From: Caballeronia sp. SEWSISQ10-4 2
GTDB lineage: Bacteria > Pseudomonadota > Gammaproteobacteria > Burkholderiales > Burkholderiaceae
DNA length: 64,000 nt
Assembly (NCBI RefSeq): GCF_030464885.1
Contig: NZ_JALPRJ010000006.1
Location: forward strand, 1 to 64,000
Reading direction: 5' to 3'
This document shows positions 1 through 9,558 of the stretch, piece by piece. Made by a program: the position numbers and the translations under genes. Within the stretch, counting starts at the first letter, position 1. Every line of letters starts with the position of its first letter. Below the pieces are notes generated by a model. It was given only the letters and a program-made list of their open reading frames with translations. It did not search any database and had not been told where the DNA came from.

Positions 1-87
1 AGACGGCCTTGCGTCAACCCATGCTGCGCCCGGACGTGGCCGTCTTGCAGAAGGAGCCCCGGTCCTTTAGGGCCGCGAGGACGTCAA
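1..87 (+). mobile_element. Right end of an IS200/IS605-type element with TnpB C-terminal tail (partial)
   Basis: From base 2 an open frame runs to a TAG at 68-70 and ends in the residues EGAPVL. This overlaps a hairpin (about 55-77, stem CGGTCC/GGGCCG around a TTTA loop), followed by GAGGACGTCAA. A TnpB end overlapping a CCCCGnCCTTTAGGGC hairpin and a terminal TCAA is what I know of IS200/IS605 (IS1341-like) right ends. In such elements this segment also forms the 3' part of the guide-type omega RNA. Only the terminal ~87 bases are in the window, so the boundary at 87 is inferred and the element's completeness cannot be judged. Confidence 0.5.
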
Positions 88-798
88 CGGCTTCGATTTT
101 CGGTGTCGTCGGCGGCCGAAGAAGTGAAGAATCCGAAACGCGATCTGCCCATCGCCATTATTTCGTCGCTGGCGGTTTGCGCCGTGCGCTATGTGGCGGT
201 GGCGGCGGTGGTGACGGGCATTGTTCCGGCTGCGCAATTCGCCAATATCTCGCATCCGGTTTCGTACGCGCTGCAGGTCGCGGGGCAAACGTGGGTGGCG
301 GGTTTTATCGATCTGGGCGCGGTGCTCGGCATGCTGACCGTGATTCTGGTGATGAGCTACGGCCAGACCCGCATCATCTACGCGATGTCGCGCGATGGCT
401 TGCTGCCGGCGCGTCTGTCGAAGGTTCATCCGAAATTCGGCACGCCGTTCTTTACGACGTGGCTCGTAGGCATTTTCTTCGGGCTGATCGGTGCGCTCGT
501 GCCGCTGAACGTGTTGGCTGAGCTGATCAATATCGGCACGCTCGCCGCGTTTTCGATGGTGTCGATCGCCGTCCTGATCATGCGACGCACGCACCCCGAT
601 CTGCCGCGCGCGTTCCGTTGCCCGGGCGTGCCGGGCGTGCCGGTCGTGCCCGTGCTGGCTGTGGCGGCGTGCCTGTTCCTGATGCTGAATCTGCAGGCGG
701 TGACGTGGATTGCGTTCGCGCTATGGCTGGCGATCGGGTTGGCGATCTATTTCAGTTATTCCCGCTGGCGTTCGAAATTGGGGCGAGGGGTGGAGTGA
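88..798 (+). pseudogene. APC-family amino-acid permease, 5' truncated by the IS end
   Basis: The last ~230 residues of an amino acid/polyamine/organocation permease are readable from GTG 103. They include the segment SSAAEEVKNPKRDLP, which normally lies mid-protein after a GFD motif, and about six hydrophobic helices. Family members are about 450-500 residues, so half the protein is missing. Immediately upstream, GGC TTC GAT (GFD) is present but out of frame with GTG TCG TCG by two bases, and before that lies the IS605-type right end. I read this as an insertion-disrupted, frameshifted gene. GTG 103 is unlikely to be a real start, and the remnant is unlikely to transport anything. Confidence 0.65.
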
Positions 799-830
799 TC
801 CGCCGAGCTTGAACCAAGCTGTTTAGCGAT

Positions 831-856
831 ACGCCGCCCATCGAGGCGGCGTTTTT
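831..856 (+). terminator. Intrinsic terminator after permease remnant
   Basis: An 8-bp GC-rich stem ACGCCGCC/GGCGGCGT with a 6-base loop is followed by a run of five Ts. It closes the permease unit before the cox-like operon. Confidence 0.75.
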
Positions 857-1068
857 ACGACCGCCTTCCGCGATATAAAACTCCCGCATGGCGACACCCT
901 GCCCCCACCTTTAGCCCAATAGCGACCGTCTGCATTTTGTGCTTTACTCATTGTCACAACAAATAAACACGAACCCAGCCAGACACTCACAGTCGTGAAG
1001 TCCGCAAGGTCAGTGAAACAAAAGCGGTGAGTGAGCTTCGGCTGTTCCATCCCGAAGGAGACAGAAGC

Positions 1069-1545
1069 ATGGCACTCAGCATCAGTCTGACGGTCAACGG
1101 CAAAGCCGTCACCGCCACCGTCGAACCCCACATCCTGCTAGTCCAGTTTCTCCGCGAGGAACTCGGTCTTACGGGCACGCACGTAGGCTGCGATACCGCC
1201 CAGTGCGGCGCGTGCACGGTCCATCTGGACGGCCGCGCCATCAAGTCGTGCAACATCCTCGCCGTGCAGGCTGACGGGTCGTCGGTGACGACTATCGAAG
1301 GGATGGCGAAAGATGGCGAGCTCCATCCCATGCAAGCCGCCTTCAAGGAGTGCCACGGCCTGCAATGCGGATTCTGTACGCCCGGCATGGTAATGAGCGC
1401 GACTTCCCTCGCCGCTCAAAAGCCCGATCTGACCGAAGCCGATGTCCGCGAACAGCTCGACGGCAATCTCTGCCGATGTACGGGGTATCACAACATCGTG
1501 AAAGCCGTGGTGCAAGGCGCGCAAGCCATGAAGGCTGCGCCCTGA
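1069..1545 (+). CDS. coxS: [2Fe-2S] small subunit of molybdenum hydroxylase (CoxS-like)
   Basis: Iron-sulfur electron-transfer subunit of a xanthine-oxidase-family molybdenum hydroxylase. The N-terminal plant-ferredoxin-type cluster is carried by C41, C46, C49 and C61. The C-terminal helical [2Fe-2S] domain has C100-x2-C103 and C135-x-C137. ATG 1069 is chosen over an upstream GTG because GAAGGAGA lies just before it and the protein then starts directly in the ferredoxin fold; the 158-residue length is normal. It is the first gene of the seven-gene operon that runs to 8594. The protein should be cytoplasmic, passing electrons from the Mo centre of the large subunit to FAD of the medium subunit. 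Confidence 0.9.
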   Translation: MALSISLTVNGKAVTATVEPHILLVQFLREELGLTGTHVGCDTAQCGACTVHLDGRAIKSCNILAVQADGSSVTTIEGMAKDGELHPMQAAFKECHGLQCGFCTPGMVMSATSLAAQKPDLTEADVREQLDGNLCRCTGYHNIVKAVVQGAQAMKAAP

Positions 1546-1612
1546 GCCACCGCCCGCGCTTCACTCACCTTTCCGATGACGATAAAGATTCGCGCCTGAA
1601 CAGGAGTCCGCG

Positions 1613-4033
1613 ATGAATGCCCCCGAGACACCCGATACCCACCGCATGATTGGCGCCGCTGTCAAACGCAAGGAAGACTATCGCTTCCTGACGGGCAACG
1701 GCCAGTACACCGACGACGTCGTCCTGCCGCGTCAAACCTACGCCGTCTTCCTGCGCTCGCCGTACGCGCACGCGAAGATTCGCAGCATCGATATCACCGC
1801 CGCGAAAGAAGCGCCTGGCGTCGTCGCGATTTTTACCGGCGCGGATATGGCCGGCGAAAACGTCGGCGGATTGCCGTGCGGCTGGCTGATTCATAACATC
1901 GATGGCAAGCCGATGAACGAGCCGCCGCATCCCGTGATCGCGCATACAAAAGTGCGGCACGTGGGCGATCAGGTGGCGCTGATCGTTGCGGAATCGGTGA
2001 AGGAAGCGAAGGACGCGATCGATCTGATCGAAGTGGACTACGACGTGCTGCCGGCTGTCGTCGATACCGCCACTGCCGCCGATCCAGGTCAGCCGCAAGT
2101 CCACGATGAAGCGCCGAACAACCTCTGCTACACCTGGGGCCACGGCGATAAAGCCGCCACCGACGCCGCCTTCGCCAAAGCCGCGCATGTGACGACGCTG
2201 GATATTGTGAATCAGCGCCTGGTGCCGAACGCGATCGAACCGCGCGCCGTGAATGCGAGCTATTCGAAGTCCGACGACAGCTACACCGTCTACGTCGCGA
2301 ACCAGAATCCGCACGTCGAGCGTTTGTTGATGGCGGCGTTCGTGTTGTCGCTGCCTGAGTCGAAACTAAGGATCATTGCGCCGGACGTGGGCGGCGGTTT
2401 TGGTTCGAAGATTTATCTGTATGCGGAAGATGTGGCGCTGACGTGGGCATCGAAGAAAGTACGGCGTCCGATCAAGTGGACATGCGAGCGCTCGGAAGCT
2501 TTTCTCACCGATGCCCACGGCCGCGATCACGTCACGAAAGCCGAACTCGCGATGGACGCCGACGGCAACTTCCTCGGCCTGCGCGTGCATACGACGGCCA
2601 ACATGGGCGCGTATTTATCGACCTTTGCGTCGGCCATTCCGACCATCTTGTACGCCACGCTGCTCGCTGGGCAGTACACCACGCCCGCGATCTACGCCGA
2701 GGTGAAAGCGGTGTTCACGAACACCGTTCCCGTCGATGCCTATCGCGGCGCGGGGCGTCCCGAAGCGACTTATGTGATCGAACGGATCGTGGAAACGGCG
2801 GCGCGCGAGATGAACATCGATCCGGCGGAATTGCGGCGGCGTAACTTCATCCGTTCTTGGCCGTACACCACACCGGTCGGTCTGACCTACGATTCCGGCG
2901 ATTACTCAGGTTTGCTCGATCGCGCGATGCAACTCGCCGATGTCGAAGGATTCCCCGCGCGGCGCGAGGAATCGAAGAAGAACGGCAAGCTGCGCGGCCT
3001 CGGGTATTCCTGCTACATCGAAGCGTGCGGACTGGCGCCATCGAATCTGGCAGGTGCGTTGGGTGCGCGGGCGGGCTTGTTCGAAGCCGGCGAAATTCGC
3101 GTGCATCCCACGGGTTCCGTCACCGTGTTCACCGGCTCGCATAGTCACGGACAAGGGCACGAAACCACCTTCGCGCAAGTCGTGGCGGATCGGCTTGGGG
3201 TATCGATGGATAACATCGAGATCGTTCACGGCGACACCGGGCGGATTCCGTTCGGCATGGGTACGTATGGCTCGCGGTCTATCGCGGTCGGCGGCTCGGC
3301 GATCATGAAGGCGCTCGACAAGATCGAGGACAAGGCCAAGAAAATCGCGGCGCATTTGCTGGAAGCGTCGGCGGAAGATATCGAGTTCAAGGATGGCATT
3401 TTCCGCGTGGCGGGGACCGACAGGACGAAGGCGTTCGCGGAGGTATCGCTGGCGGCTTACGTGCCGCACAACTTCCCGCTCGACAAGCTCGAACCCGGCC
3501 TCAACGAAAACGCGTTCTACGATCCGAGCAACTTCACGTATCCATCGGGCGCGTATTTGTGCGAAGTGGAAGTCGATCAGGACACGGGCGAAACGCGCAT
3601 CCAGAAGTTCACGGCCGTGGATGATTTCGGCAACATCGTCAATCCGATGATCGTCGAAGGTCAGGTGCATGGCGGGATTGGACAGGGCATCGGTCAGGCC
3701 ATGCTCGAGCGCGCTGTGTACGACAACGAAAGCGGCCAGTTGATGTCCGGCTCGTTCATGGATTACGCGATGCCGCACGCCTCCGACCTGCCGAACTTCG
3801 ATGTGGAGACGTCCAAGGGCACGCCATGCGTGCATAACCCGCTCGGGGTGAAGGGCTGCGGCGAGGCGGGCGCGATTGGCTCGCCGCCGGCGGTGATCAA
3901 CGCGATCATCGATGCGCTTTCGCCGCTCGGCGTGACCGATCTGCAGATGCCTGCGACGCCGCATCGCGTGTGGGCTGCCATGCAGGCCGCCGCCGATGCC
4001 TCGGCTGCCCGTGGCGCTTCGACTCCCGCTTAA
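1613..4033 (+). CDS. Molybdopterin-binding large subunit, form II CoxL-like hydroxylase
   Basis: Catalytic subunit of an aerobic molybdenum hydroxylase (806 residues, normal length). The N-terminal 'hammerhead' domain (about 15-140) is followed by the Mo-pterin domains with the family motifs VGGGFGSK and [10 protein letters not shown], and the base-catalyst motif GCGEAGA with E751. The active-site loop at residues 376-382 reads AYRGAGR. True (form I) CO dehydrogenases have AYxCSFR, with the Cys that binds Cu, so this is a form II enzyme lacking that Cys. By family knowledge form II enzymes mostly oxidise N-heterocycles, aldehydes or other unknown substrates; annotation as CO dehydrogenase would be misleading. 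Gene order S-L-M also fits form II. Confidence 0.92.
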   Translation: MNAPETPDTHRMIGAAVKRKEDYRFLTGNGQYTDDVVLPRQTYAVFLRSPYAHAKIRSIDITAAKEAPGVVAIFTGADMAGENVGGLPCGWLIHNIDGKPMNEPPHPVIAHTKVRHVGDQVALIVAESVKEAKDAIDLIEVDYDVLPAVVDTATAADPGQPQVHDEAPNNLCYTWGHGDKAATDAAFAKAAHVTTLDIVNQRLVPNAIEPRAVNASYSKSDDSYTVYVANQNPHVERLLMAAFVLSLPESKLRIIAPDVGGGFGSKIYLYAEDVALTWASKKVRRPIKWTCERSEAFLTDAHGRDHVTKAELAMDADGNFLGLRVHTTANMGAYLSTFASAIPTILYATLLAGQYTTPAIYAEVKAVFTNTVPVDAYRGAGRPEATYVIERIVETAAREMNIDPAELRRRNFIRSWPYTTPVGLTYDSGDYSGLLDRAMQLADVEGFPARREESKKNGKLRGLGYSCYIEACGLAPSNLAGALGARAGLFEAGEIRVHPTGSVTVFTGSHSHGQGHETTFAQVVADRLGVSMDNIEIVHGDTGRIPFGMGTYGSRSIAVGGSAIMKALDKIEDKAKKIAAHLLEASAEDIEFKDGIFRVAGTDRTKAFAEVSLAAYVPHNFPLDKLEPGLNENAFYDPSNFTYPSGAYLCEVEVDQDTGETRIQKFTAVDDFGNIVNPMIVEGQVHGGIGQGIGQAMLERAVYDNESGQLMSGSFMDYAMPHASDLPNFDVETSKGTPCVHNPLGVKGCGEAGAIGSPPAVINAIIDALSPLGVTDLQMPATPHRVWAAMQAAADASAARGASTPA

Positions 4034-4045
4034 GAGGACTTCGAC

Positions 4046-4846
4046 ATGTACTCATTCGATTATCAACGGCCGGACAAATCCGATGCAGCGGTGGCGTTCC
4101 TCAAGCAGCACGACGACGCCAAATATCTATCGGGCGGGCAGAGTTTGCTGCCGACCATGCGTTTGCGTCTTGCGCAGCCGTCGGCGCTGGTGGATGTGAC
4201 GCGTATCGGCTCGATGAAGGACATTACGGTTACGGGCGACAAGGTGACTATCGGCGGCGCGGTGTGTCATGCGCAGGTTGCCGCGAACCCCGAGGTGCAG
4301 CGTGCGATACCGGGGCTCGCGGATCTTGCCGGTCATATTGGCGACCGGCAGGTTCGGGAGCGCGGGACGATCGGCGGATCGCTTGCCAACGACGATCCGG
4401 CTGCGTGTTATCCGGCGGCGGTGTTGGCGTTGAACGCGACTATCGTGACGGACAGAAGGCGCATAACCGCCGATGACTTTTTCCTCGGCATGTACGAGAC
4501 GGCTTTAGAGCCCGATGAACTGATTACATCGGTGGAGTTTCCGATCGCCGAGCGCGCGGGGTATGAGAAGTTTCGGAATCCTGCTTCGCACTTTGCGCTG
4601 GTGGGCGTGTTCGTTGCGAAGCATCCAGGCGGCGTGCGAGTGGCCATCACGGGTGCTGCGTCGAGCGTGTTTCGGGCTTCTGCGCTTGAGGCGGCGTTAT
4701 CGAAGGATTTCTCGGCGGCGGCGGCGCGCAGCACCACAATTTCCGCCGATACACTCAACGAGGATATGCACGCGAGTGCCGCGTATCGGGCGCATTTGAT
4801 TCCGATTCTTGCGGGTAGGGCTGTTGATCGGGCCCTTGGGTTCTAG
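4046..4846 (+). CDS. coxM: FAD-binding medium subunit (CoxM-like)
   Basis: FAD subunit of the same hydroxylase, 266 residues. It shows the two family FAD motifs, GGQSLLPTMRLRL near residues 31-43 and TIGGSLANDDP near 110-120, followed by a CO-dehydrogenase-flavoprotein C-terminal domain. It starts 12 bases after the large subunit stop behind AAGAGGACTT, so translation is probably coupled. It accepts electrons from the [2Fe-2S] subunit and passes them on to an acceptor (oxygen, quinone or another carrier; not visible from the sequence). Confidence 0.92.
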   Translation: MYSFDYQRPDKSDAAVAFLKQHDDAKYLSGGQSLLPTMRLRLAQPSALVDVTRIGSMKDITVTGDKVTIGGAVCHAQVAANPEVQRAIPGLADLAGHIGDRQVRERGTIGGSLANDDPAACYPAAVLALNATIVTDRRRITADDFFLGMYETALEPDELITSVEFPIAERAGYEKFRNPASHFALVGVFVAKHPGGVRVAITGAASSVFRASALEAALSKDFSAAAARSTTISADTLNEDMHASAAYRAHLIPILAGRAVDRALGF

Positions 4847-4949
4847 TATCGGCTCGCAGCATCAAGGGTTTTTCGCTCGCGCCGATGGACGGGCTGGGGC
4901 TCTGCCGGCGCGAGCGAACAAACACTGACCACAGAGACCCAGGAGCCTC

Positions 4950-5837
4950 ATGGACCCGGCATCAATCGACGAAACGCTCGTCGCCCTGAGCGGGCAGCAA
5001 TACTTCGCCAGCCGCGAACTGGCGACGGGGCTTTTTCTCGCATTGAAAATGCAGCGCCCGTTGTTCCTGGAGGGTGAACCGGGCGTCGGCAAAACTGAGC
5101 TCGCAAAAGCCGCCGCTGGCGTCCTCGGCACGCAAATGCTGCGGCTGCAATGCTACGAAGGCCTCGATACAGCCAGCGCGCTCTACGAATGGGACTACCC
5201 GCGCCAGATCATGGCGCTACGTCTTGCCGAGGCAGCGGGCGAACAACCATCGAACGATTCGCTCTACAAAAGCGAATTCCTGCTCAAGCGCCCGTTGCTG
5301 CAAGCGCTTATGCCGGACCCGTTGAATCCGGCCACGCGGCGCGTTCTGCTAATCGATGAAATCGATCGCGCCGACGAACCGTTCGAAGCTTTCCTGCTGG
5401 AATTGCTGTCTGACTTCCAGGTATCGATTCCGGAGTACGGCACCGTGCGCGCTGAACGGCCGCCGCTGGTCGTGATGACATCGAACCGGACCCGCGAAGT
5501 TCACGATGCACTCAAGCGGCGCTGTTTATATCAATGGATCGGTTATCCGGCGCGCGATGTGGAACTGCAAATCGTCGCAGCGCGCGCGCCCGAAGCCAGC
5601 GTGGAACTGCAGGCAAGGGCGGTAGCGTTTGTGCATCGGCTGAGGACATTGGATTTGTTCAAGGCGCCGGGCGTAGCGGAGACCATCGATTGGTGTCGTG
5701 CGCTCGCTGCGCTTTCCGTCAGCGAGCTTGATCCGCAATCGGTGCAAGACACGCTGGGCGTGCTGCTGAAATACCAGGACGATCTCGCGCGTGTGGACGC
5801 TGCCGAAATTGCGCAGTGTCTGGCTGCTCCAGCCTGA
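4950..5837 (+). CDS. coxD: MoxR-type AAA+ ATPase (CoxD-like)
   Basis: AAA+ ATPase of the MoxR family, 295 residues, with Walker A GEPGVGKTE near residues 41-49, Walker B RVLLIDEIDRAD, and a sensor segment VVMTSNRTRE. In the Oligotropha cox cluster CoxD acts as a chaperone with CoxE to build the Cu/S part of the Mo active site. Here the large subunit lacks the Cu-binding Cys, so a more general maturation role (for example sulfuration or folding of the Mo enzyme) is the inference. The gene follows CoxM after 103 bases and is five bases upstream of the VWA partner gene. Confidence 0.9.
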   Translation: MDPASIDETLVALSGQQYFASRELATGLFLALKMQRPLFLEGEPGVGKTELAKAAAGVLGTQMLRLQCYEGLDTASALYEWDYPRQIMALRLAEAAGEQPSNDSLYKSEFLLKRPLLQALMPDPLNPATRRVLLIDEIDRADEPFEAFLLELLSDFQVSIPEYGTVRAERPPLVVMTSNRTREVHDALKRRCLYQWIGYPARDVELQIVAARAPEASVELQARAVAFVHRLRTLDLFKAPGVAETIDWCRALAALSVSELDPQSVQDTLGVLLKYQDDLARVDAAEIAQCLAAPA

Positions 5838-5842
5838 CCATC

Positions 5843-7042
5843 ATGTCAACGCCAACGCTTGCTCACAACGTCGTGCACTTCGTGAGGCTGCTGCGCGGCG
5901 CGGGTCTGGCGATGTCGCCGGCGCACAGCGTGGATGCGCTCGAAGCGTTGCGCTGGATCGACATCACCCGTCGCGACGATGTCCGCGCTGCACTCGCTGC
6001 ATTGCTCGTTCACGCTCCCGACGAGCGCGAACTCTTCCATCAGGCCTTCGATCTTTTCTGGCGCGATCCCGATTGGGAAGGGAAATTGCGCGCACTATTG
6101 CTGCCGAAAGTGACAAACGGCGTGCCGCCGCCGAAACGCAATAATCGCCTCGCCGATGCGCTCGCTGCGAGAGCGGCCGAATCGAAGCGCAGTAGCGAGC
6201 AGGAAAGCGTCGAGCATCTCCACGCGCGCATCACGTTCAGCGCCCAAGAGCGCTTGAGTCATCGCGATTTCGATACCCTTACGTCCGACGAATGGCGCAC
6301 GCTGCGGCATCAAATCCGTTCACACAGAATGCCGCTTGCCACCGAGCCGACGCGTCGTTTAAAAACCGCATCGCACGGCACGCATGCCGATTTGCGCGCG
6401 AGCGCGCGCAGCGCCGTGCGCTCGGGCGGCGACTGGACCACGTGGAAATACAAAAAAGTCGTCGAACGCCGGCCGCCGCTGGTCCTGCTGCTCGACATTT
6501 CCGGGTCGATGAGCGCGTATTCCCGGGCTGTGCTTTACTTCTGCCATGCCTTGCTGCAATCGCGCGAACGCCTGCAAGTGTTTCTGTTCGGTACGCGCCT
6601 GACCAATGCCACGCGAGCACTACGCGAACGCGATCCTGACGTCGCGATCGCCGCGATATCGGATCAGGTAGTCGACTGGTCGGGCGGCACGCGGATCGGC
6701 GCGGCGCTGGCCGAATTCAACCGCCGCTGGGCGCGACGGGTGCTCAACGGTCGCGCGACCGTGTTATTCGTCACCGACGGGCTCGATCACGAAGCAATCG
6801 ATGTCCTCGAAACCGAGATGCTGCGTTTGCGCCGCTTTGCACATCGGCTGGTCTGGCTCAATCCGTTGCTTCGATACGCCGATTTCACGCCGCGCGCCCG
6901 GGGCGTACGGGCGATCCTGCCGCATGTCGATGCAATGCTTGCGGCTCATAACCTCGACAGCCTGAACGCTGTCGGCCGGGAACTGGCGGCGGTGACGCGT
7001 CGTGAAGACCGGAAATCAGCCGGAGACACGTCATGGACCTGA
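5843..7042 (+). CDS. coxE: VWA-domain protein (CoxE-like)
   Basis: 399-residue protein with a C-terminal von Willebrand factor A domain carrying an intact MIDAS motif DISGS (D218, S220, S222). The N-terminal half is helical, as in the CoxE family. CoxE proteins pair with MoxR ATPases (the preceding gene) to mature their target enzyme. ATG 5843 is preferred to the longer GTG start at 5816 because the latter would overlap the CoxD stop without a clear Shine-Dalgarno sequence. The 3' end overlaps the next gene by ten bases. Confidence 0.88.
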   Translation: MSTPTLAHNVVHFVRLLRGAGLAMSPAHSVDALEALRWIDITRRDDVRAALAALLVHAPDERELFHQAFDLFWRDPDWEGKLRALLLPKVTNGVPPPKRNNRLADALAARAAESKRSSEQESVEHLHARITFSAQERLSHRDFDTLTSDEWRTLRHQIRSHRMPLATEPTRRLKTASHGTHADLRASARSAVRSGGDWTTWKYKKVVERRPPLVLLLDISGSMSAYSRAVLYFCHALLQSRERLQVFLFGTRLTNATRALRERDPDVAIAAISDQVVDWSGGTRIGAALAEFNRRWARRVLNGRATVLFVTDGLDHEAIDVLETEMLRLRRFAHRLVWLNPLLRYADFTPRARGVRAILPHVDAMLAAHNLDSLNAVGRELAAVTRREDRKSAGDTSWT

Positions 7043-7602
7043 CTGAAACGCATCAGTTGCCTGTGCCGCAGGACGTCGCGTGGGAAGCGCTGAACGACAC
7101 TGAAATACTGCGCGCGTGCATTCCCGGTTGCGAAAGCATAGAAGCCGATGGCGAGAACGCTTACGCGGTGGCAATGACGGCATCGGTGGGACCGGTGAAA
7201 GCGAAATTCAAAGGACGCATGAATCTGGTGGACATCGACGCGCCGCACACGTACACCATTGTGTTCGAAGGGCAGGGCGGAGCAGCCGGTTTCGGCAAAG
7301 GTCAGGCGAAGGTGAACCTGGAACCGGGCGACAATGCCGACTCGACCACGTTGTCCTACACGGCCAACGCGCAAGTGGGCGGCAAGCTCGCGCAGATCGG
7401 GTCGCGGCTGGTGGATGGGGCTGCGAGGAAGATTGCCGGCGAGTTTTTCAAGCGATTCAGTGCGCAGTTGACGAAGGGCGATGAACCCGAGGGTGAGTCC
7501 GAGGGTGAATCCGCGGGTGGCCCCGATCAAGCGGCTGCGGACGGTGAAGGTGAAGTGAAGAAGAGGAAAAGATCATGGACAGCGTGGATCTCGAAGTCCT
7601 GA
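7033..7602 (+). CDS. coxG: SRPBCC-fold protein of the CoxG family
   Basis: CoxG-type protein, 189 residues. Residues 1 to ~145 form a START/SRPBCC-like ligand-binding fold (opening with MDLTETHQLPVPQDVAWEAL), followed by an acidic Gly/Glu/Ser-rich linker and a short basic tail KKRKRSWTAWISKS. In characterised cox systems CoxG is needed to attach the dehydrogenase to the membrane, and the family has been linked to lipid or quinone binding. The basic, tryptophan-containing tail would suit peripheral membrane contact (inference). It overlaps coxE by ten bases and xdhC by 28, so it is translationally coupled. Confidence 0.88.
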   Translation: MDLTETHQLPVPQDVAWEALNDTEILRACIPGCESIEADGENAYAVAMTASVGPVKAKFKGRMNLVDIDAPHTYTIVFEGQGGAAGFGKGQAKVNLEPGDNADSTTLSYTANAQVGGKLAQIGSRLVDGAARKIAGEFFKRFSAQLTKGDEPEGESEGESAGGPDQAAADGEGEVKKRKRSWTAWISKS

Positions 7603-8594
7603 GAAACAGCGCGCGATGGCTCGAACGGGGGCATCGCGTGTTGCTGGTGACGGTTGTCAAGACGTGGGGCTCATCGCCCCGGCCCGAAGGTGCGATGCTC
7701 GCCGTGCGCGATGACGGCGCGGTGATGGGATCGGTGTCTGGCGGATGCATTGAAGACGATTTGATCGAGCGGGTCCGGCAACGCGGCATCGAGCAGACGA
7801 AGCCTGAAAGCGTGAAGTATGGGATTTCGGCCGAAGAAGCGCATCGGTTCGGACTGCCGTGCGGCGGGACGATTCAACTGGTGCTGGAACCGTTGTCGAT
7901 GGCGAGCGGTATCGCCCAATTGTGCGAGGCCGTTCTGGCGGGTCGGCTGGTGACGCGTACGCTCGACATGAACACTGGCGCGGTCAAGCTCGAGCCGGCG
8001 CTGGCGACGGATGGCGTTACCTTCGATGAAACCACGCTCTCGACTATTCACGGACCGCGGTATCGGATGCTCGTGATCGGGGCGGGGCAGTTGTCGCGGT
8101 ATTTGTGCAGCATCGCGGTCGGCCTGGATTATCACGTGACCGTGTGCGATCCGCGCGAGGAGTACACGGACGAGTGGGACGTGCCGGGGACGAAAATCGT
8201 GCGCACGATGCCCGACGATACCGTGATGGAAATGAAACTCGATGAGCGCTGCGCGGTGATTGCGTTGACGCACGATCCGAAGCTCGACGATCTGGCGTTG
8301 ATGGAAGCGTTGAAGACGCCCGCGTTTTACGTAGGAGCGCTGGGGTCGCGACGCAATAACGCGGCGCGCAGGGAACGGCTGAAGGAGTTCGATCTCTCCG
8401 ACGCCGAGCTCGCGCGCTTGCATGGGCCGGTGGGGATTTATATCGGCAGTCGAACGCCGCCGGAGATTGCGGTATCGATTCTTGCTGAAGTGACGGCGGC
8501 CAAGAACGGGGTTTCGCTGCCGACTATCTTGCAGGTCGAAGGTGCAAAGGCGGCGCGGGAACTTGAAGGGTCCGGTGAGATTTGCGGGATATAG
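7575..8594 (+). CDS. XdhC/CoxI-family molybdenum-cofactor maturation protein
   Basis: 339-residue XdhC/CoxI family protein. The N-terminal XdhC domain has TWGSSPRPEGAMLAV and SVSGGCIEDD. The C-terminal Rossmann domain has VIGAGQLSRYL and ends in the family motif GALGSRRNNAARRERL. XdhC proteins bind molybdenum cofactor and help sulfurate and insert it into the large subunit. The gene starts inside the 3' end of coxG, the largest overlap of the operon, and is the last gene before a converging unit. Its presence supports a sulfurated Mo enzyme rather than a Mo-Cu one. Confidence 0.9.
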   Translation: MDSVDLEVLRNSARWLERGHRVLLVTVVKTWGSSPRPEGAMLAVRDDGAVMGSVSGGCIEDDLIERVRQRGIEQTKPESVKYGISAEEAHRFGLPCGGTIQLVLEPLSMASGIAQLCEAVLAGRLVTRTLDMNTGAVKLEPALATDGVTFDETTLSTIHGPRYRMLVIGAGQLSRYLCSIAVGLDYHVTVCDPREEYTDEWDVPGTKIVRTMPDDTVMEMKLDERCAVIALTHDPKLDDLALMEALKTPAFYVGALGSRRNNAARRERLKEFDLSDAELARLHGPVGIYIGSRTPPEIAVSILAEVTAAKNGVSLPTILQVEGAKAARELEGSGEICGI

Positions 8595-8673
8595 ATGTAT
8601 GCAGAGTCGCCACGCTTTAAACGATAAGCGCAACAAACTGGCTTAACGCGGTTGTCGCGCCAAAGCTAAATAT

Positions 8674-8698
8674 CAAAAAACCCCGCATTTCGCGGGTT
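8674..8698 (-). terminator. Terminator for the PepSY gene (minus strand)
   Basis: On the minus strand AACCCGC pairs with GCGGGGTT around a short loop and is followed by six Ts. It sits 39 bases beyond the PepSY gene stop. The plus strand has no T run, so it probably serves only the minus strand. Confidence 0.6.
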
Positions 8699-8736
8699 CC
8701 ACGTTCAAACAGCAACGCAAGTCAGGATCGGCCGCC

Positions 8737-9474
8737 TCACATCAACCCCATCCAGGCCATTGCGACAATCGACGCCATCACAATGACCGCCCCTACGGTC
8801 TTGCGTTTATTCAACTCGGTCCACAACAACACGCCTGTCAACGACAGCAGAATAATGCTGCCGGCGAGCGTATCGATGAGCAGCACCCACCCCACGCTCA
8901 ATCCCGTGCCTTTATGCAGATTGCTCATCGTCGCGAGAAAACTGTTCTCGGTGCGTTTCACCGATACAAACCCATTCCCCACCCAGTATTCCGCCGATAC
9001 CGCCCCACTCGGCGATGCCACCGCCACCGTCCACAACTCCGGCTGCATGGTCTTCTGATCGCCCCAGCCCACCGCATGCGCGGGTTCACGTTTCCCTCGA
9101 CCGATAACGCCGTCGAGCTTGAGTTCTTGCTTGAGCCATTTGCCGAGTTCCATCGGCGACTTGAGACTGTGTGCGGGCAAGGCCATTTGCATCTGCGACA
9201 CCTGCGGTTCGCCGCTCGATATCTTCAACGGACCGGCGCGATGATTCAGCAGAAAACCCGTCGTACCGAATAGCAGCCCGAGCACAGCGCCCCACAAACC
9301 CACCCAACCATGCACCTTGCGCAGCCATTTTATGAACGTCGCGCGGCGCGAGCGCTGTTTGCGAACGATTTGTTCGGCATCGTCGATAACGCGGCCGCCG
9401 CGTGGCGCGTACGGCATCGTGGTCACGTTGGACGCGGGTTCAAAAGTTTCAGGCGCGTTCACGCATCTCTCCAT
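8737..9474 (-). CDS. PepSY-associated membrane protein, Fur-controlled
   Basis: 245-residue inner-membrane protein of the PepSY-associated TM family. After a basic N-terminus there is a helix KVHGWVGLWGAVLGLLFGTTGF (approximately residues 50-71), then a ~110-residue periplasmic part, and two C-terminal helices (WVLLIDTLAGSIILLSL... and VGAVIVMASIVAMAWM). The family often accompanies siderophore receptors or ferric reductases. ATG 9474 is preferred to a longer start at 9549, because a strong Fur box lies at 9559-9577 and the longer start would leave no leader. No receptor or reductase gene is adjacent. Confidence 0.8.
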   Translation of the reverse strand: MERCVNAPETFEPASNVTTMPYAPRGGRVIDDAEQIVRKQRSRRATFIKWLRKVHGWVGLWGAVLGLLFGTTGFLLNHRAGPLKISSGEPQVSQMQMALPAHSLKSPMELGKWLKQELKLDGVIGRGKREPAHAVGWGDQKTMQPELWTVAVASPSGAVSAEYWVGNGFVSVKRTENSFLATMSNLHKGTGLSVGWVLLIDTLAGSIILLSLTGVLLWTELNKRKTVGAVIVMASIVAMAWMGLM

Positions 9475-9558
9475 AAGGGCGCAGCAAAAGGGGTGTACTG
9501 CAGAGGGTTTTCTCACCGATACGGCCAAAAAAGCGCATCGGCTGAGCAAATCATTTCA

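Noticed and set aside
9-521. A 170-residue frame from TTG 9.
   Set aside because: It overlaps the IS end and the permease in the wrong frame; no domain is visible.
880-910. A sigma-54-like motif (TGGCGACACCCTGC) upstream of coxS.
   Set aside because: The spacing between GG and GC is one base short of the required ten, and the flanking consensus is poor.
1613-4033. Calling the large subunit a true carbon monoxide dehydrogenase.
   Set aside because: The Cu-binding Cys loop AYxCSFR is replaced by AYRGAGR, the form II signature.
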